From positions 1-32,712 of the forward strand of contig JAAAOB010000138.1 in assembly GCA_009909035.1 (NCBI GenBank): a stretch of DNA of 32,712 nt. Reading direction: 5' to 3'. Position 1 is the stretch's first letter. Each line of letters opens with the position of its first letter. The DNA comes from Bacteroidota bacterium. Its GTDB lineage: Bacteria; Bacteroidota; Rhodothermia; Balneolales; Balneolaceae. The notes under the pieces are model-generated. The model did not search any database. It saw only the letters and a program-made list of their open reading frames with translations, and was not told where the DNA came from. A program made the translations under genes and the position numbers. Positions 16,924-25,023 of this stretch are shown here, in pieces.

Positions 16924-17707
16924 ATTAACGGTAGCCGTTCTACTTCTCTTTTTGGCGAATCCGGGAGGTATAGTTGCCCAGCAGCTTACCTACGAACGTG
17001 AGAGCCCGCCAACACCGGAGATGCTGATGGATGTCCGCGAGACGTTTGAGTACGAGGTAAAATACAGTTTTTTTACGCTGGGCTGGGTCGATGTGGAACT
17101 GCTTCCCGACACGACACACCAGGGAGAAAAGGTCCATCACCTCCGGACCCGAATTCGTTCAAATAGCCGGGTTCCGTTTGTCGGGAAAAATATTGTGAAT
17201 TACGAATCCCTTTTTAGTCATAATGACGACTGGTTTTTTAGCCATCTTTTCTGGCGGGATGATATTCATGATGAGCAGTACGAAACACTCAAAGTAGAGT
17301 TTGACCGGGAGCAGATGGAAGCCCGTTTTTTTGAAATGGGTGAACCTACGGATACGCTGGAACTTGAAGAACCCGCCAGCGGAGGCGACATCGTGTTTTA
17401 CTATTCGCGCATGTTTGCCGGCATTGAGGAACCGTATGAATTACCGGTCTATATTGAAGGAGAGAAAAGCACGCTCATGGCTAAAAGCAGCCCTGAAACC
17501 GAAATGAGAAGCTACGACGCATTCGAGGATGAGGTAGAGACCTACCGCAGTGACGGAACCACGGATGTAGATGGTCCGTTTGGTTTTTCAGGTAGTTTCA
17601 AGTCCTGGTTTTTGACGGACGATTTGCGTGTCCCGGTGGAAGCGCATGTGAAAGTGATCTTCGGAAATGTAAAAGTACGGCTAATATCCTATGAGCGATC
17701 AGAATAA
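16886..17707 (+). CDS. DUF3108 family exported protein
   Basis: The 273-aa product has an N-terminal signal sequence ([23 protein letters not shown]). The mature domain begins with [21 protein letters not shown] and contains [15 protein letters not shown] and [18 protein letters not shown], as in DUF3108 proteins, which are periplasmic beta-rich folds of unknown function. Several in-frame ATGs (16886, 16892, 16895, 16901) could start it; all keep the signal peptide. It overlaps the Spx-like gene in front and dut behind (by 17 bp). Confidence 0.75.
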   Translation: MDMMRMLLSRLYKLTVAVLLLFLANPGGIVAQQLTYERESPPTPEMLMDVRETFEYEVKYSFFTLGWVDVELLPDTTHQGEKVHHLRTRIRSNSRVPFVGKNIVNYESLFSHNDDWFFSHLFWRDDIHDEQYETLKVEFDREQMEARFFEMGEPTDTLELEEPASGGDIVFYYSRMFAGIEEPYELPVYIEGEKSTLMAKSSPETEMRSYDAFEDEVETYRSDGTTDVDGPFGFSGSFKSWFLTDDLRVPVEAHVKVIFGNVKVRLISYERSE

Positions 17708-18152
17708 ATTAACCTGCAAATTTCAAAGACTTGACCACGCATCAGATTTGCCGCTGCCTGCCTACGAAACGGAAGATTCGGCCGGTATGGATCTTCGGGC
17801 GGCTCTCCCGGAACCGGCAGAGCTGAAACCGGGCGAGCGGATGCTTGTACCGACCGGGCTGAAGATGTCGCTGCCCCGGGGATACGAAGCGCAGATCCGG
17901 CCCCGCAGCGGGTTAGCGTTTAAACACGGCATTACGATGTTGAATACACCGGGTACGATCGACTCGGATTACCGCGGAGAGGTGAAGCTCCTGGCGGTGA
18001 ATCTTGGAGATGAACCGTTCACGATTACACATGGAGATCGAATTGCACAAATGGTGATTGCCCCGGTTGTACAGGCGGACATCAGGGAGGTCAGCACACT
18101 CGATGAAACAGTGCGTGGAGAGGGTGGATTTGGAAGTACGGGTGTGGAATAG
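17691..18152 (+). CDS. dut: Deoxyuridine 5'-triphosphate nucleotidohydrolase (dUTPase)
   Basis: The 153-aa product shows all five conserved motifs of trimeric dUTPases in order: [36 protein letters not shown] and the C-terminal GEGGFGSTG. The enzyme splits dUTP to dUMP and pyrophosphate, keeping uracil out of DNA and feeding thymidylate synthesis. The length is normal. It overlaps the DUF3108 gene by 17 bp, so the two are probably translated from one message. A T-run follows the stop, but I see no convincing stem before it. Confidence 0.96.
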   Translation: MSDQNKLTCKFQRLDHASDLPLPAYETEDSAGMDLRAALPEPAELKPGERMLVPTGLKMSLPRGYEAQIRPRSGLAFKHGITMLNTPGTIDSDYRGEVKLLAVNLGDEPFTITHGDRIAQMVIAPVVQADIREVSTLDETVRGEGGFGSTGVE

Positions 18153-18225
18153 AAATGAGTTTTTTTTGGTTGATGCAGTACTCATCAATTACCATGAATG
18201 CCATCTTGAATTATAGCATCACCGT

Positions 18226-19515
18226 TTGAAATTTTCCATAAAACCATACACCAATCTTGTCGGCAATAACAAAAATTACAGGCGACTGTGGCTGGCACAA
18301 GTCGTTTCGAACTTCGGGGATTGGTTCGGGCTTCTGGCCATCTACGCGCTGATTCAGTCATACAGTGATTCTGAACTGCTCCTGGGGCTGATTATTGTTG
18401 TAAAAACGCTCAGTCTCGCTCTCTTCTCTCCTTTTGCCGGCTATATAACCGACCGAATGAACCGTCGCCGGTTGATGATTTGGTGCGATATTTTCAGGGG
18501 GCTCGTTGTCCTGGGGTTTTTGCTGATTGTATCGTACCAGCTGTTGTGGCTCGCCTATGTGCTGATGGCGGTCCAGATGGTTTTCTCCGCTATTTTCGAA
18601 CCGGCCAAAACATCCTCCATTCCCAATATTACCACGTCCGAGGAGCTGGTGTACGCAAACATACTCTCTGCGGCGTCCTGGAGCATCATATTTACGTCCG
18701 GCATGGCCGTTGGGGGACTTGCAACGGCCTGGCTTGGAACCGATGCCGTATTTATCATCAACTCTGTAACCTACCTGCTGTCGGCTGTATTTATTTACCG
18801 GGCAACTATCCCGCAGACAGAAATGAGCCGGAAGGAAAAAATCCGGACCAAAAATCCACTTACCGGCATCCGTGAAGGATTCCAGTTCCTAAAAGATCAC
18901 CCGGAGGTGATGCGGCCCACGATGGCCAAGGGGATGTTTACAAGCTGCATTGGTGCACTGGTCTACTTGCTGATCCTGGTGGCCGAAGACATTCTGCTGA
19001 TGGGGAGTGTGGGACTCGGCATCCTGTATGCCGCGCGCGGTGTGGGAACAGGAATTGGGCCGGTTCTTGGCCGACGAATCTTTAAAAAAGAGTCGACCTG
19101 GGTAAAGGCGATGGGGTACTGCATGGTGTTTTCCGGGGTGATGTACGCGCTTGTGAGTGGCTCAGAGGCACTGATTCTGATGGCTCTGCTCGTTATGGCC
19201 GCTCACGCCGCCTCCGGATCAAACTGGGTAATGAGCACCGTCCTGCTTCAGCGAAGGGCCCCCGATATTTTCAGGGGACGTGTATTTAGCACCGAGTGGC
19301 TTCTTTTCACCCTCTCGCAGTCGGTATCCGTAACAATTGCCGCGCTTATCCTGGAGTTCGGTCTGCTCTCCATCCGGGAAACCATCCTGCTGTTCTCTCT
19401 GTTGCTGAGCGCAATTGGTATTCTCTGGCTGTGGAAAATCGTCCCTGCCGAAGAAGCCACTCAACAGGAGTTTACAGCTGAAGCTGTTGCTACGGCCTAC
19501 AGGAAGAATGTGTAG
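18226..19515 (+). CDS. MFS transporter (EntS/MFS_3-like)
   Basis: The 429-aa product has about twelve membrane segments and the MFS loop motif between the second and third (GYITDRMNRRRLMI). The N-terminus NYRRLWLAQVVSNFGDWFGLLAIYAL is the common opening of the EntS/MFS_3 group of exporters for siderophores, drugs or other small molecules. A stop at 18214 and the absence of an in-frame ATG make the TTG at 18226 the likely start. It begins 73 bp after dut and may belong to the same transcript. The substrate is unknown. Confidence 0.85.
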   Translation: MKFSIKPYTNLVGNNKNYRRLWLAQVVSNFGDWFGLLAIYALIQSYSDSELLLGLIIVVKTLSLALFSPFAGYITDRMNRRRLMIWCDIFRGLVVLGFLLIVSYQLLWLAYVLMAVQMVFSAIFEPAKTSSIPNITTSEELVYANILSAASWSIIFTSGMAVGGLATAWLGTDAVFIINSVTYLLSAVFIYRATIPQTEMSRKEKIRTKNPLTGIREGFQFLKDHPEVMRPTMAKGMFTSCIGALVYLLILVAEDILLMGSVGLGILYAARGVGTGIGPVLGRRIFKKESTWVKAMGYCMVFSGVMYALVSGSEALILMALLVMAAHAASGSNWVMSTVLLQRRAPDIFRGRVFSTEWLLFTLSQSVSVTIAALILEFGLLSIRETILLFSLLLSAIGILWLWKIVPAEEATQQEFTAEAVATAYRKNV

Positions 19516-19611
19516 TACAGACCGAGAATAGCTTCCAGCCGGTGCAGGTCAGGGGCAATGAAGCCACCCGGAAATCGTTCGATAGTACTCTGCGTTCAGA
19601 AATATAATCAC

Positions 19612-19619
19612 TATCTTTG
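19612..19619 (+). promoter_or_regulatory. TATCTTTG -7 element before the VWA gene
   Basis: This is a perfect TAnnTTTG box 30 bp before the ATG at 19649. No exact TTG is found 17-23 bp upstream, so only the -7 half is supported. Confidence 0.4.
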
Positions 19620-19648
19620 GCACGACTCCAACACTTTATGGGTAAACA

Positions 19649-20686
19649 ATGATTTGGGAAAATAGTACATACCTTTGGCTCCTTTTGCTGATCCCGGTAA
19701 TCTGGGGGCTCTACTGGTGGCTGAGAGTTGCGCGCCACAAACACCGGAAAGAGCTGTTTGATGACCGGCTGCTCTCCCTGCTGCGATTGAACTTTTGGAA
19801 AACGGGAGACCGTATTCGCTTTTTTAGTTTTTTGGGAGCACTCTTCTTTTTTATCCTTGCGCTTGCCGGTCCGAAGATTGGAACGGAGATTCGCGAAGTG
19901 GAGAGAACGGGAGTTAATATGCTGATTGCGATGGATCTTTCCCGGAGCATGAATGTGGAAGACATTTCGCCCAGCCGGCTCGAAAAAGCAAAGTTTGAAG
20001 TCAACCGCCTGATTGACCGCCTGGAGGGAGATAAAGTGGGCCTGCTTGTATTTACCGGCCAGGCATTTGTTCAAAGCCCGATGACGCTCGATTACTCGGC
20101 ACTGCGCCTGTACCTCGATATCGCCCGCACCGACCAGATGCCATCGTCTACAACCAATTTTCAGGCAGCTCTGCTGAAGGCCGAAGAAGCTTTCCAATCC
20201 ATCGAAGAGGAGACAGATGCAGCCAATGTCCTGCTGTTTATGGCCGATGGTGAAGATCACGGCCCCGGATACCAGGAGGGTGTTGAGCGGCTCAATTCGA
20301 TGGGTGTCACCATATTTTCTGTTGGAATCGGGACAGAGCAGGGTGGCCGAATTCCAGTCTATGAAAACGGATCTCTGCGGGGCTACCACCGCGATAACCA
20401 GGGGAATGTGGTGGAGAGCAGCCTCGTTTCAAGCACACTGCGGGATATCGCCACGCAGGGTGGCGGAAACTACTACGAAATCAACGGCGGCAGCGATACA
20501 ATTGAACCGTTTCTGTCGAGACTTGACGAACTGGAGAGAGGTGAATTTTCATCCCAGGAGTTTGCAAATTATAAGAATCGCTACCAGCTGATGGTCATAA
20601 TCGGGATGTTATTTCTGTCTCTGTCCCTCTTCTTCCCCGACTTTACCCTTGGTTCAGACGAAACATCCAACCACGCGTTCACATAA
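19649..20686 (+). CDS. VWA domain membrane protein (BatA/BatB-like)
   Basis: The 345-aa product has two N-terminal membrane segments (LWLLLLIPVIWGLYWW and FSFLGALFFFILALAG). A von Willebrand A domain follows with a MIDAS site (D-L-S-R-S near residue 96, a threonine near 170 in SSTTNFQAAL, and an aspartate near 194 in MADGEDHG), and a last membrane segment lies near 320. This layout is that of BatA/BatB from the Bacteroides aerotolerance operon. That operon normally carries a MoxR ATPase, a DUF58 protein and BatC-E, none of which lie here, so this copy is either a detached paralogue or the rest lies elsewhere. Confidence 0.85.
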   Translation: MIWENSTYLWLLLLIPVIWGLYWWLRVARHKHRKELFDDRLLSLLRLNFWKTGDRIRFFSFLGALFFFILALAGPKIGTEIREVERTGVNMLIAMDLSRSMNVEDISPSRLEKAKFEVNRLIDRLEGDKVGLLVFTGQAFVQSPMTLDYSALRLYLDIARTDQMPSSTTNFQAALLKAEEAFQSIEEETDAANVLLFMADGEDHGPGYQEGVERLNSMGVTIFSVGIGTEQGGRIPVYENGSLRGYHRDNQGNVVESSLVSSTLRDIATQGGGNYYEINGGSDTIEPFLSRLDELERGEFSSQEFANYKNRYQLMVIIGMLFLSLSLFFPDFTLGSDETSNHAFT

Positions 20687-20693
20687 TGTATTG

Positions 20694-21434
20694 ATGATTA
20701 AACTATTTGTAACTGACCTGGACGGCTGCATTTCCCACCCGTTCAAAACGCCCCATTGGGAATCCATTAACCGCCTCCGGGAGCTGAACAATAAAAGCGA
20801 ACACGACGAGTCTATCCCTCCGCTCACTATTTGTACGGGTCGCCCCTACCCGTATGCCGAAGCGGTGGGCCAGTGGCTCAATATCCGGCATCCGTTTGTG
20901 TTTGAAAGTGCGGGAGTGTATCACTGGAATGGCAACAGGATTCAGACCGCACTCGAAAACAGCGGAGTATCACTCGATCCTATACACGCCTTAAAGGGGT
21001 GGCTTACCGATACCATTTTGCCGGAGTACCCGACCGCCATGCTTGAGTTTACGAAGATGATGGATGCCGGCGTCGTCTGTCCGGATGAGTCGATCATTGA
21101 TGAGATCCACCAAAAAGCGCTGAGATATGTCCCTGAAAAATTCCCCGGACTGGAAATCCATACCACGGAAGTCTCGATCAATATATTAATGCCGGGAAAT
21201 AATAAACTGCGCGGGCTTCGTCTGCTCGGGGAGAACCTCGGCATCGGGCTGCATGAAATGGCCTACATCGGCGACACCGGTGGAGATGCCGTTGCCCTAA
21301 AAGAGGTGAACATGCCGTTTGCCCCCGCCAATGCGCGAAAAGTGGCCAAAGATGTGGCAAAAGTCACGCGCGGAGAGACCACACAGGGCGTTCTGGAAGC
21401 TTACGAAGAGGTTATTGCTTCCAATCGGGGATAA
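20694..21434 (+). CDS. HAD-superfamily hydrolase (subclass IIB-like)
   Basis: From ATG 20694 the 246-aa product starts MIKLFVTDLDGC, the DxDG nucleophile motif of HAD phosphatases. It then has a TGRP motif near 50, a lysine in GNNKLRGL near 168 and GDTGGDAVAL near 195 for metal binding. The cap region between them fits subclass IIB (Cof, sucrose-phosphatase and mannosyl-phosphoglycerate phosphatase relatives). Cytosolic phosphatase activity on a phosphorylated sugar or nucleotide is expected; the substrate is not decided. It starts 7 bp after the VWA gene, so the two are likely co-transcribed. Confidence 0.82.
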   Translation: MIKLFVTDLDGCISHPFKTPHWESINRLRELNNKSEHDESIPPLTICTGRPYPYAEAVGQWLNIRHPFVFESAGVYHWNGNRIQTALENSGVSLDPIHALKGWLTDTILPEYPTAMLEFTKMMDAGVVCPDESIIDEIHQKALRYVPEKFPGLEIHTTEVSINILMPGNNKLRGLRLLGENLGIGLHEMAYIGDTGGDAVALKEVNMPFAPANARKVAKDVAKVTRGETTQGVLEAYEEVIASNRG

Positions 21435-21528
21435 AAACCGTTACGTTATAATGTAGTTGCTGTCCCCAACGGGGCTGAACACCCGAAGCAAAGGCACCGG
21501 CAAACCAACGAGATCGGGTTCATATTCC

Positions 21529-21927
21529 ATGATTGCAGAGTGTAAAAAAGAGATCTATTCGATCCATGAGTTTTTTGAAGATTGGCTGAATGGCAGGCCG
21601 GAAAAGGATACGGCTGTTCTGCAGCGGGTCCATAGCGTGATGAACGACCGGTTTTTGATGATCAGCCCGAACGGAACCGAGATCGACCGAGACGGTTTGA
21701 ATGAAAATCTTATGAAGGCACACGGCAGCTGGAACGGAGAACAGATATGGATTAAACATATTCGCTGCCGCTATCAACACCGGGATCTCTGCCTGGTGGT
21801 CTACGAGGAGTGGCAGGGTCTGCCGGGCGGGGCCGATCCACAAGGGAGGCTAAGTTCAGCCCTCTTCAAAAAAGCAGACGATAGCACCATTCAATGGCTC
21901 CACCTGCACGAGGTTTGGATAAAGTAG
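21529..21927 (+). CDS. NTF2-like (SnoaL/DUF4440-type) small protein
   Basis: The 132-aa product from ATG 21529 has a helical start (CKKEIYSIHEFFEDWLNG), then LQRVHSVMNDRFLMISPNGTEIDRDGL and beta strands ending in LHLHEVWIK. This is the outline of NTF2-like folds, but I cannot name a subfamily. It may be an enzyme or a ligand-binding protein. The frame is open back to 21457, over a small CCCC-AAC-GGGG stem that looks non-coding, so the later ATG is preferred. Its stop lies 11 bp from the stop of the convergent gene on the minus strand. Confidence 0.65.
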   Translation: MIAECKKEIYSIHEFFEDWLNGRPEKDTAVLQRVHSVMNDRFLMISPNGTEIDRDGLNENLMKAHGSWNGEQIWIKHIRCRYQHRDLCLVVYEEWQGLPGGADPQGRLSSALFKKADDSTIQWLHLHEVWIK

Positions 21928-21938
21928 CCCGCATCGCC

Positions 21939-22229
21939 CTACTCATTAAAAAAGAGCATCTCATCGACCTCCTGCACCATTCTCCAGGAGAGGTTGGCCG
22001 TATCAAAAACCAGGTGGAAAAAGCGGTCGTTGGCGGTTTTTACTACGTAGTGGTAGTGGTATCCTTTTCCTACACGCTCCCTGTGCATCTGCCGTATGTT
22101 ACAGATGTGAAACGTATCTCCGGACCGGGTCTCAAATCGATAAGGTGTGATATGGTACGTAAGCTTTGGATTTGAAAATCCGCGCACCACGTTTAAAACA
22201 TTGATTGGGGGATATTTTTCCTTTTTCAT
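21939..22229 (-). CDS. Small protein of unknown function, candidate DNA-damage regulon member
   Basis: The 96-aa product starts MKKEKYPPINV at 22229. A GGAG ribosome binding site 8 bases upstream favours this over the ATG at 22241, which would contain that site. The sequence is beta-rich and basic-aromatic, with the stretch RQMHRERVGKGYHYHYVVKTANDRFF and LVFDTANLSWRMVQEVDE at the end. The pattern of short strands with a late tryptophan and an acidic end weakly recalls the small DUF6504-type proteins that accompany ImuB-like polymerases; this is a guess from memory. The upstream region carries the same 11-bp direct repeat as the Y-family polymerase gene 1.2 kb away, which links it to DNA damage. 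Confidence 0.7.
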   Translation of the reverse strand: MKKEKYPPINVLNVVRGFSNPKLTYHITPYRFETRSGDTFHICNIRQMHRERVGKGYHYHYVVKTANDRFFHLVFDTANLSWRMVQEVDEMLFFNE

Positions 22230-22258
22230 AACGTTCTCCATTAAGGAAACATTAGTTT

Positions 22259-22280
22259 ACACATATATCACACATATATC
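22259..22280 (-). promoter_or_regulatory. Perfect tandem 11-bp direct repeat, candidate operator
   Basis: On the plus strand ACACATATATC occurs twice in a row (22259-22269 and 22270-22280). On the minus strand it reads as two copies of GATATATGTGT ending 29 bp before the ATG at 22229. An 11-bp period is close to one helical turn, as expected for two protein protomers on one face of the DNA. The same motif precedes the polymerase gene. Confidence 0.6.
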
Positions 22281-22467
22281 AAGCCGGCGATACAGGAAAG
22301 AACTCTCCGGTAGGCGTTGATTCAGGCACATAAATAATGTCTAAGAGCCCAAAGCTCTACAAATCATCCCCACTGCCCCTTCGACAGGCTGTGGAAAAAT
22401 TGATTTCCAAATAAATTGCACCTACTTAATTTAAGATTTGAGTCAATTTCAGAACTACCAGGCTTTC

Positions 22468-22523
22468 TGACCCACCCCGACCCCTCCCTATCGTGTCCTG
22501 ACGGAACTTGATATGGAGGGGAG
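22468..22523 (+). repeat. Short hairpin element related to the ~147-bp repeat
   Basis: It opens with TGACCCACCCC (22468-22478), as in units B and C. The stem CCCCTCC (22481-22487) pairs with GGAGGGG (22515-22521), then come a C-T mismatch, an inner TATC/GATA stem and a different apical loop. The order of stem, mismatch and 4-bp inner stem is the same as in the long units, but the loop sequence and the downstream 90 bp are not shared. No gene stop lies at this copy. Confidence 0.65.
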
Positions 22524-22711
22524 CTTCGAAATAGATCGTTTTGCCTTAAACGTTTAACTGAATCGAAATTAGTTGTCGAATTTCCTCACAGTCTCTCTAA
22601 GGGAAACACTTGAGAATAAACTCAATATTGATCAAACGTTTTGAGCTTTCCGTAGATACCTCGTGAGCTCTTCACCGAGAGGGTTCATTTCAAGACGCGA
22701 ACAGCCGCCCT

Positions 22712-23395
22712 CTATGAAAAGAGGTCCCGGTAGGGTTCGAGAAGCTCCGGGCGGTTATTGCGTACGTTGCCCACCTCGTTTTTTACGCGGTAGAACGCGA
22801 TGTCGTCTTCGGGCCAGGGGCGGAGAAGATCCCCGAGCATGGCCGTGTCGTTGTTGGAGGGATCGAGCCAGATATCGAATTCTCCGGGCAGCAGCATGGC
22901 GGGCATCCGGTCGTGAAGTTCCGACACGGAGTCGTTGGCATCGGTTGTGATGATAGTGTAGCTGTTCACAATCTCGCCGCTCTCATCACTCCACTGTTCG
23001 TAGAGGCCGGCAAAATGCATAAGCTCTGACTCTTTTCTATGAATAAAATGCGGAGCTTTTGCCGATTTGGTGGTCTTCCATTCGTAAAATCCGCTGGCCG
23101 GTACAATGCATCGCTTCGAGACAAAGGGGTGTTGAAACGACCGTTTTGCAGCAAGTGATTCCGCACGGGCATTGATCATGGAGTAGCCCGTCTTCAGACT
23201 GTCGGCCCAGAAAGGGACAAGTCCCCACCGATGAGGGCGGATCACCCGCTGACCGTCATCTTCCAGCACAACCGGCATGTGAGCGGAGGGGGCCACATTG
23301 TAGTTGGCCTCCAGGGTGAAGGTGCCGGCAGGAATCGCCCCGTAGGTTTCTTTAAGCTGCTGCAGGGTGGCTTTTAATACGTATCTTCCGCACAT
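22712..23395 (-). CDS. SOS response-associated peptidase (SRAP, YedK/HMCES family)
   Basis: The 227-aa product from ATG 23395 begins MCGRY, so Cys2 becomes the catalytic N-terminus after methionine removal. Other active-site elements are visible: NYNVAPS (asparagine), ASGFYEW (glutamate) and ELHDRMP (histidine). SRAP proteins form a thiazolidine crosslink with abasic sites in single-stranded DNA, shielding them during replication. The frame is open for 32 codons further upstream, but the reaction needs Cys2. It is divergent from a Y-family polymerase, and the operator-like repeat (23492-23513) lies in the shared upstream region, about 97 bp from this start. Confidence 0.95.
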   Translation of the reverse strand: MCGRYVLKATLQQLKETYGAIPAGTFTLEANYNVAPSAHMPVVLEDDGQRVIRPHRWGLVPFWADSLKTGYSMINARAESLAAKRSFQHPFVSKRCIVPASGFYEWKTTKSAKAPHFIHRKESELMHFAGLYEQWSDESGEIVNSYTIITTDANDSVSELHDRMPAMLLPGEFDIWLDPSNNDTAMLGDLLRPWPEDDIAFYRVKNEVGNVRNNRPELLEPYRDLFS

Positions 23396-23491
23396 GGTGG
23401 CTGGTGATTTGTAATGAGGGTTGAGATCTGTTTGTGTGAGCAGTGTAACGGGATTTCGACAAAAATGGAAGCAGGGAACGGTGAAAACCAA

Positions 23492-23513
23492 AATATATGT
23501 ATGATATATGTGT
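23492..23513 (+). promoter_or_regulatory. Tandem 11-bp direct repeat before the Y-family polymerase gene, candidate operator
   Basis: AATATATGTAT (23492-23502) is followed directly by GATATATGTGT (23503-23513), two mismatches apart. The second half is identical to the two copies at 22259-22280 in minus-strand reading. In both places the half-site next to the gene is followed by AA. It ends 22 bp before the ATG at 23536. A -7-like TAACTTCT overlaps its edge, so a bound protein would block transcription. Confidence 0.6.
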
Positions 23514-23535
23514 AACTTCTTTTTATACTGTCTGC

Positions 23536-24864
23536 ATGGATCCGGAAAAATATTCAGAGTACGATTTAGAACAGGACGTGCACCGTATCACGCTTTACAG
23601 CACGGTGGCGAAAGATCACCAGCACAAGAGCATGAAAAAGCGCCTGTACCTGCACCTTGATATGAACTGCTTCTACGCACAGGTGGAGCAGCGGGCTTAC
23701 AACCTCTACGGGCTGCCGCTGGCGATGGGCGGCTGGCGCAAGCCAAACGGTATTGCACGCGGTATTGTGGCCACGGCGAGCTACGAGGCACGGGCACTCG
23801 GCATCAAAACTGCCATGAGCGCGTTCGAGGCCTCGCAGATCTGTCCCTACCTGGTGTTTATGCAGATCGATTACGACAAGTATAAGGGGATCAGCCGCCA
23901 GTTGAAGGAGGTTATGGACCGGTTTTCGCCCGATGTGGAGAAATATTCGATGGATGAGTATTTCATGGACATTACGTTCCTGAAGAAGAGGGGCCGATCC
24001 GCGATCTTTTCCTTTATGAAGCGATTGAAGCAGGCGATTTATGAAGAGCTGGGGCTGGTTTGCTCCGTTGGAGTGGCCATGAGCAAGACGTGGTCGAAGC
24101 TGGCTTCCGACCTCAAAAAGCCGGACGGTATGCTGGCGATACTCAGCCCCGATGATGCCGCCCAGTATCTCTATCCGCTGCCGGTGGATGAGGTTTGGGG
24201 CATTGGCCGCCGGCGCTACGAGCATCTGAAACGGTACGGCATCCTCACGATTGCCGATGCGGTGAAGCGGGGCAAAGTACCCTTTCAGAAGCTGTTTGGC
24301 GAAATGCAGGGGCAGCTTTTCTGGGAAACGGTGACGGGCAAGGATCGCGCAAAAGTTCTTCAGAACGAGGTGCACGTGCCGGATGAGGTCAGCTATATGC
24401 ACACCTTTTCCGACTGGACGGATGAGCCGGATGCAGTGAAAGGGGAAATCGTGAAGGCGGTGCGGAAGGTCTGCTACAGGATGCGGGGCTACAAGCGGAA
24501 GGCACGGCGATGGGGCTGCCATATCCGGTTCCAGGAGGCGCACTGGGAGGGGCGGTCGTTTGCCTTCAACACGCCGGGGTTTACCAACCTGGACGACTAC
24601 GTGCTGGAACACTGCCTCCCGAATGCAATGCGAATCGTAAAAAGCGCACTGCAGAAGGGGATCAAAATCCGCGGAGTGGGCCTCCACACCATCGAGATGC
24701 AGCAGACCGAGCAGCTGGAGATCTTTTTCCGGGAGAAAGAGGAGATGCGGCATCTCTACCGGGCCACGGACTGCCTGAATAACTGCTACGGGCCCGATAC
24801 CGTGGCAAAGGCGGCCATCCACGAGAGTGTGAAAGGAAATACGCATTTTGTGAACAGAAGTTGA
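23536..24864 (+). CDS. Y-family DNA polymerase (DinB/UmuC-like)
   Basis: The 442-aa product contains the Y-family palm motifs: LHLDMNCFYAQVEQ (first catalytic aspartate, with a tyrosine where DinB has its steric-gate phenylalanine), ATASYEARALGIKT and KYSMDEYFMDI (second aspartate and glutamate). After these come the SVGVAMSKTWSKLASDLKKP thumb segment, a helix-hairpin-helix (VWGIGRRRYEHLKRYGI) and a little-finger domain. It copies past damaged DNA. Starts at 23497 (inside the operator), 23536 and 23632 (MKKRLYLHLD) are possible. 23536 is preferred because the following codons look coding; 23632 would give 410 aa. The end (IEMQQTEQLEIFFREKEE) resembles a clamp-binding peptide (QxxLxxFF-like). 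No dnaE2 or imuA is beside it. Confidence 0.9.
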   Translation: MDPEKYSEYDLEQDVHRITLYSTVAKDHQHKSMKKRLYLHLDMNCFYAQVEQRAYNLYGLPLAMGGWRKPNGIARGIVATASYEARALGIKTAMSAFEASQICPYLVFMQIDYDKYKGISRQLKEVMDRFSPDVEKYSMDEYFMDITFLKKRGRSAIFSFMKRLKQAIYEELGLVCSVGVAMSKTWSKLASDLKKPDGMLAILSPDDAAQYLYPLPVDEVWGIGRRRYEHLKRYGILTIADAVKRGKVPFQKLFGEMQGQLFWETVTGKDRAKVLQNEVHVPDEVSYMHTFSDWTDEPDAVKGEIVKAVRKVCYRMRGYKRKARRWGCHIRFQEAHWEGRSFAFNTPGFTNLDDYVLEHCLPNAMRIVKSALQKGIKIRGVGLHTIEMQQTEQLEIFFREKEEMRHLYRATDCLNNCYGPDTVAKAAIHESVKGNTHFVNRS

Positions 24865-25023
24865 ATAGAAGCCGGTGAGAATCGGCCACAGAAGCACAAA
24901 ATTCAGGGCTTTTTCTATCATTCATGGAATAAATGATTATTTTACGCGGATGAAAGAAAATCGTAGCCAGGTTTGGGTACAAAAGAGTTGTTGAAAGCAG
25001 TTCAGAATTCGTAAAAAAAGTAC

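Larger units (their letters stand above)
22242..22711. other. Long intergenic region with operator-like repeat and a hairpin element
   Basis: About 480 bp between the 96-aa gene (starts 22229, minus) and the SRAP gene (ends 22712, minus) contains no convincing gene. It holds the tandem direct repeat at 22259-22280, a small AGAGC/GCTCT stem at 22344-22358 and the C-rich/G-rich hairpin element at 22468-22523. The rest shows nothing I can interpret. Confidence 0.6.

Noticed and set aside
18153..18225. Terminator after dut based on a T8 run
   Set aside because: No convincing stem precedes the run, so it is not called.
21474..21484. CCCC-AAC-GGGG stem before the NTF2-like gene as a terminator or regulator
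   Set aside because: Only four base pairs and no T-run; too weak to support a call.
22663..22950. 95-codon plus-strand open frame rich in arginine
   Set aside because: It is antisense to the SRAP gene and has the composition expected of an antisense frame.
23566..24921. 451-codon minus-strand open frame opposite the Y-family polymerase
   Set aside because: It is an antisense frame of a clearly identified gene; its protein has no recognisable domain.
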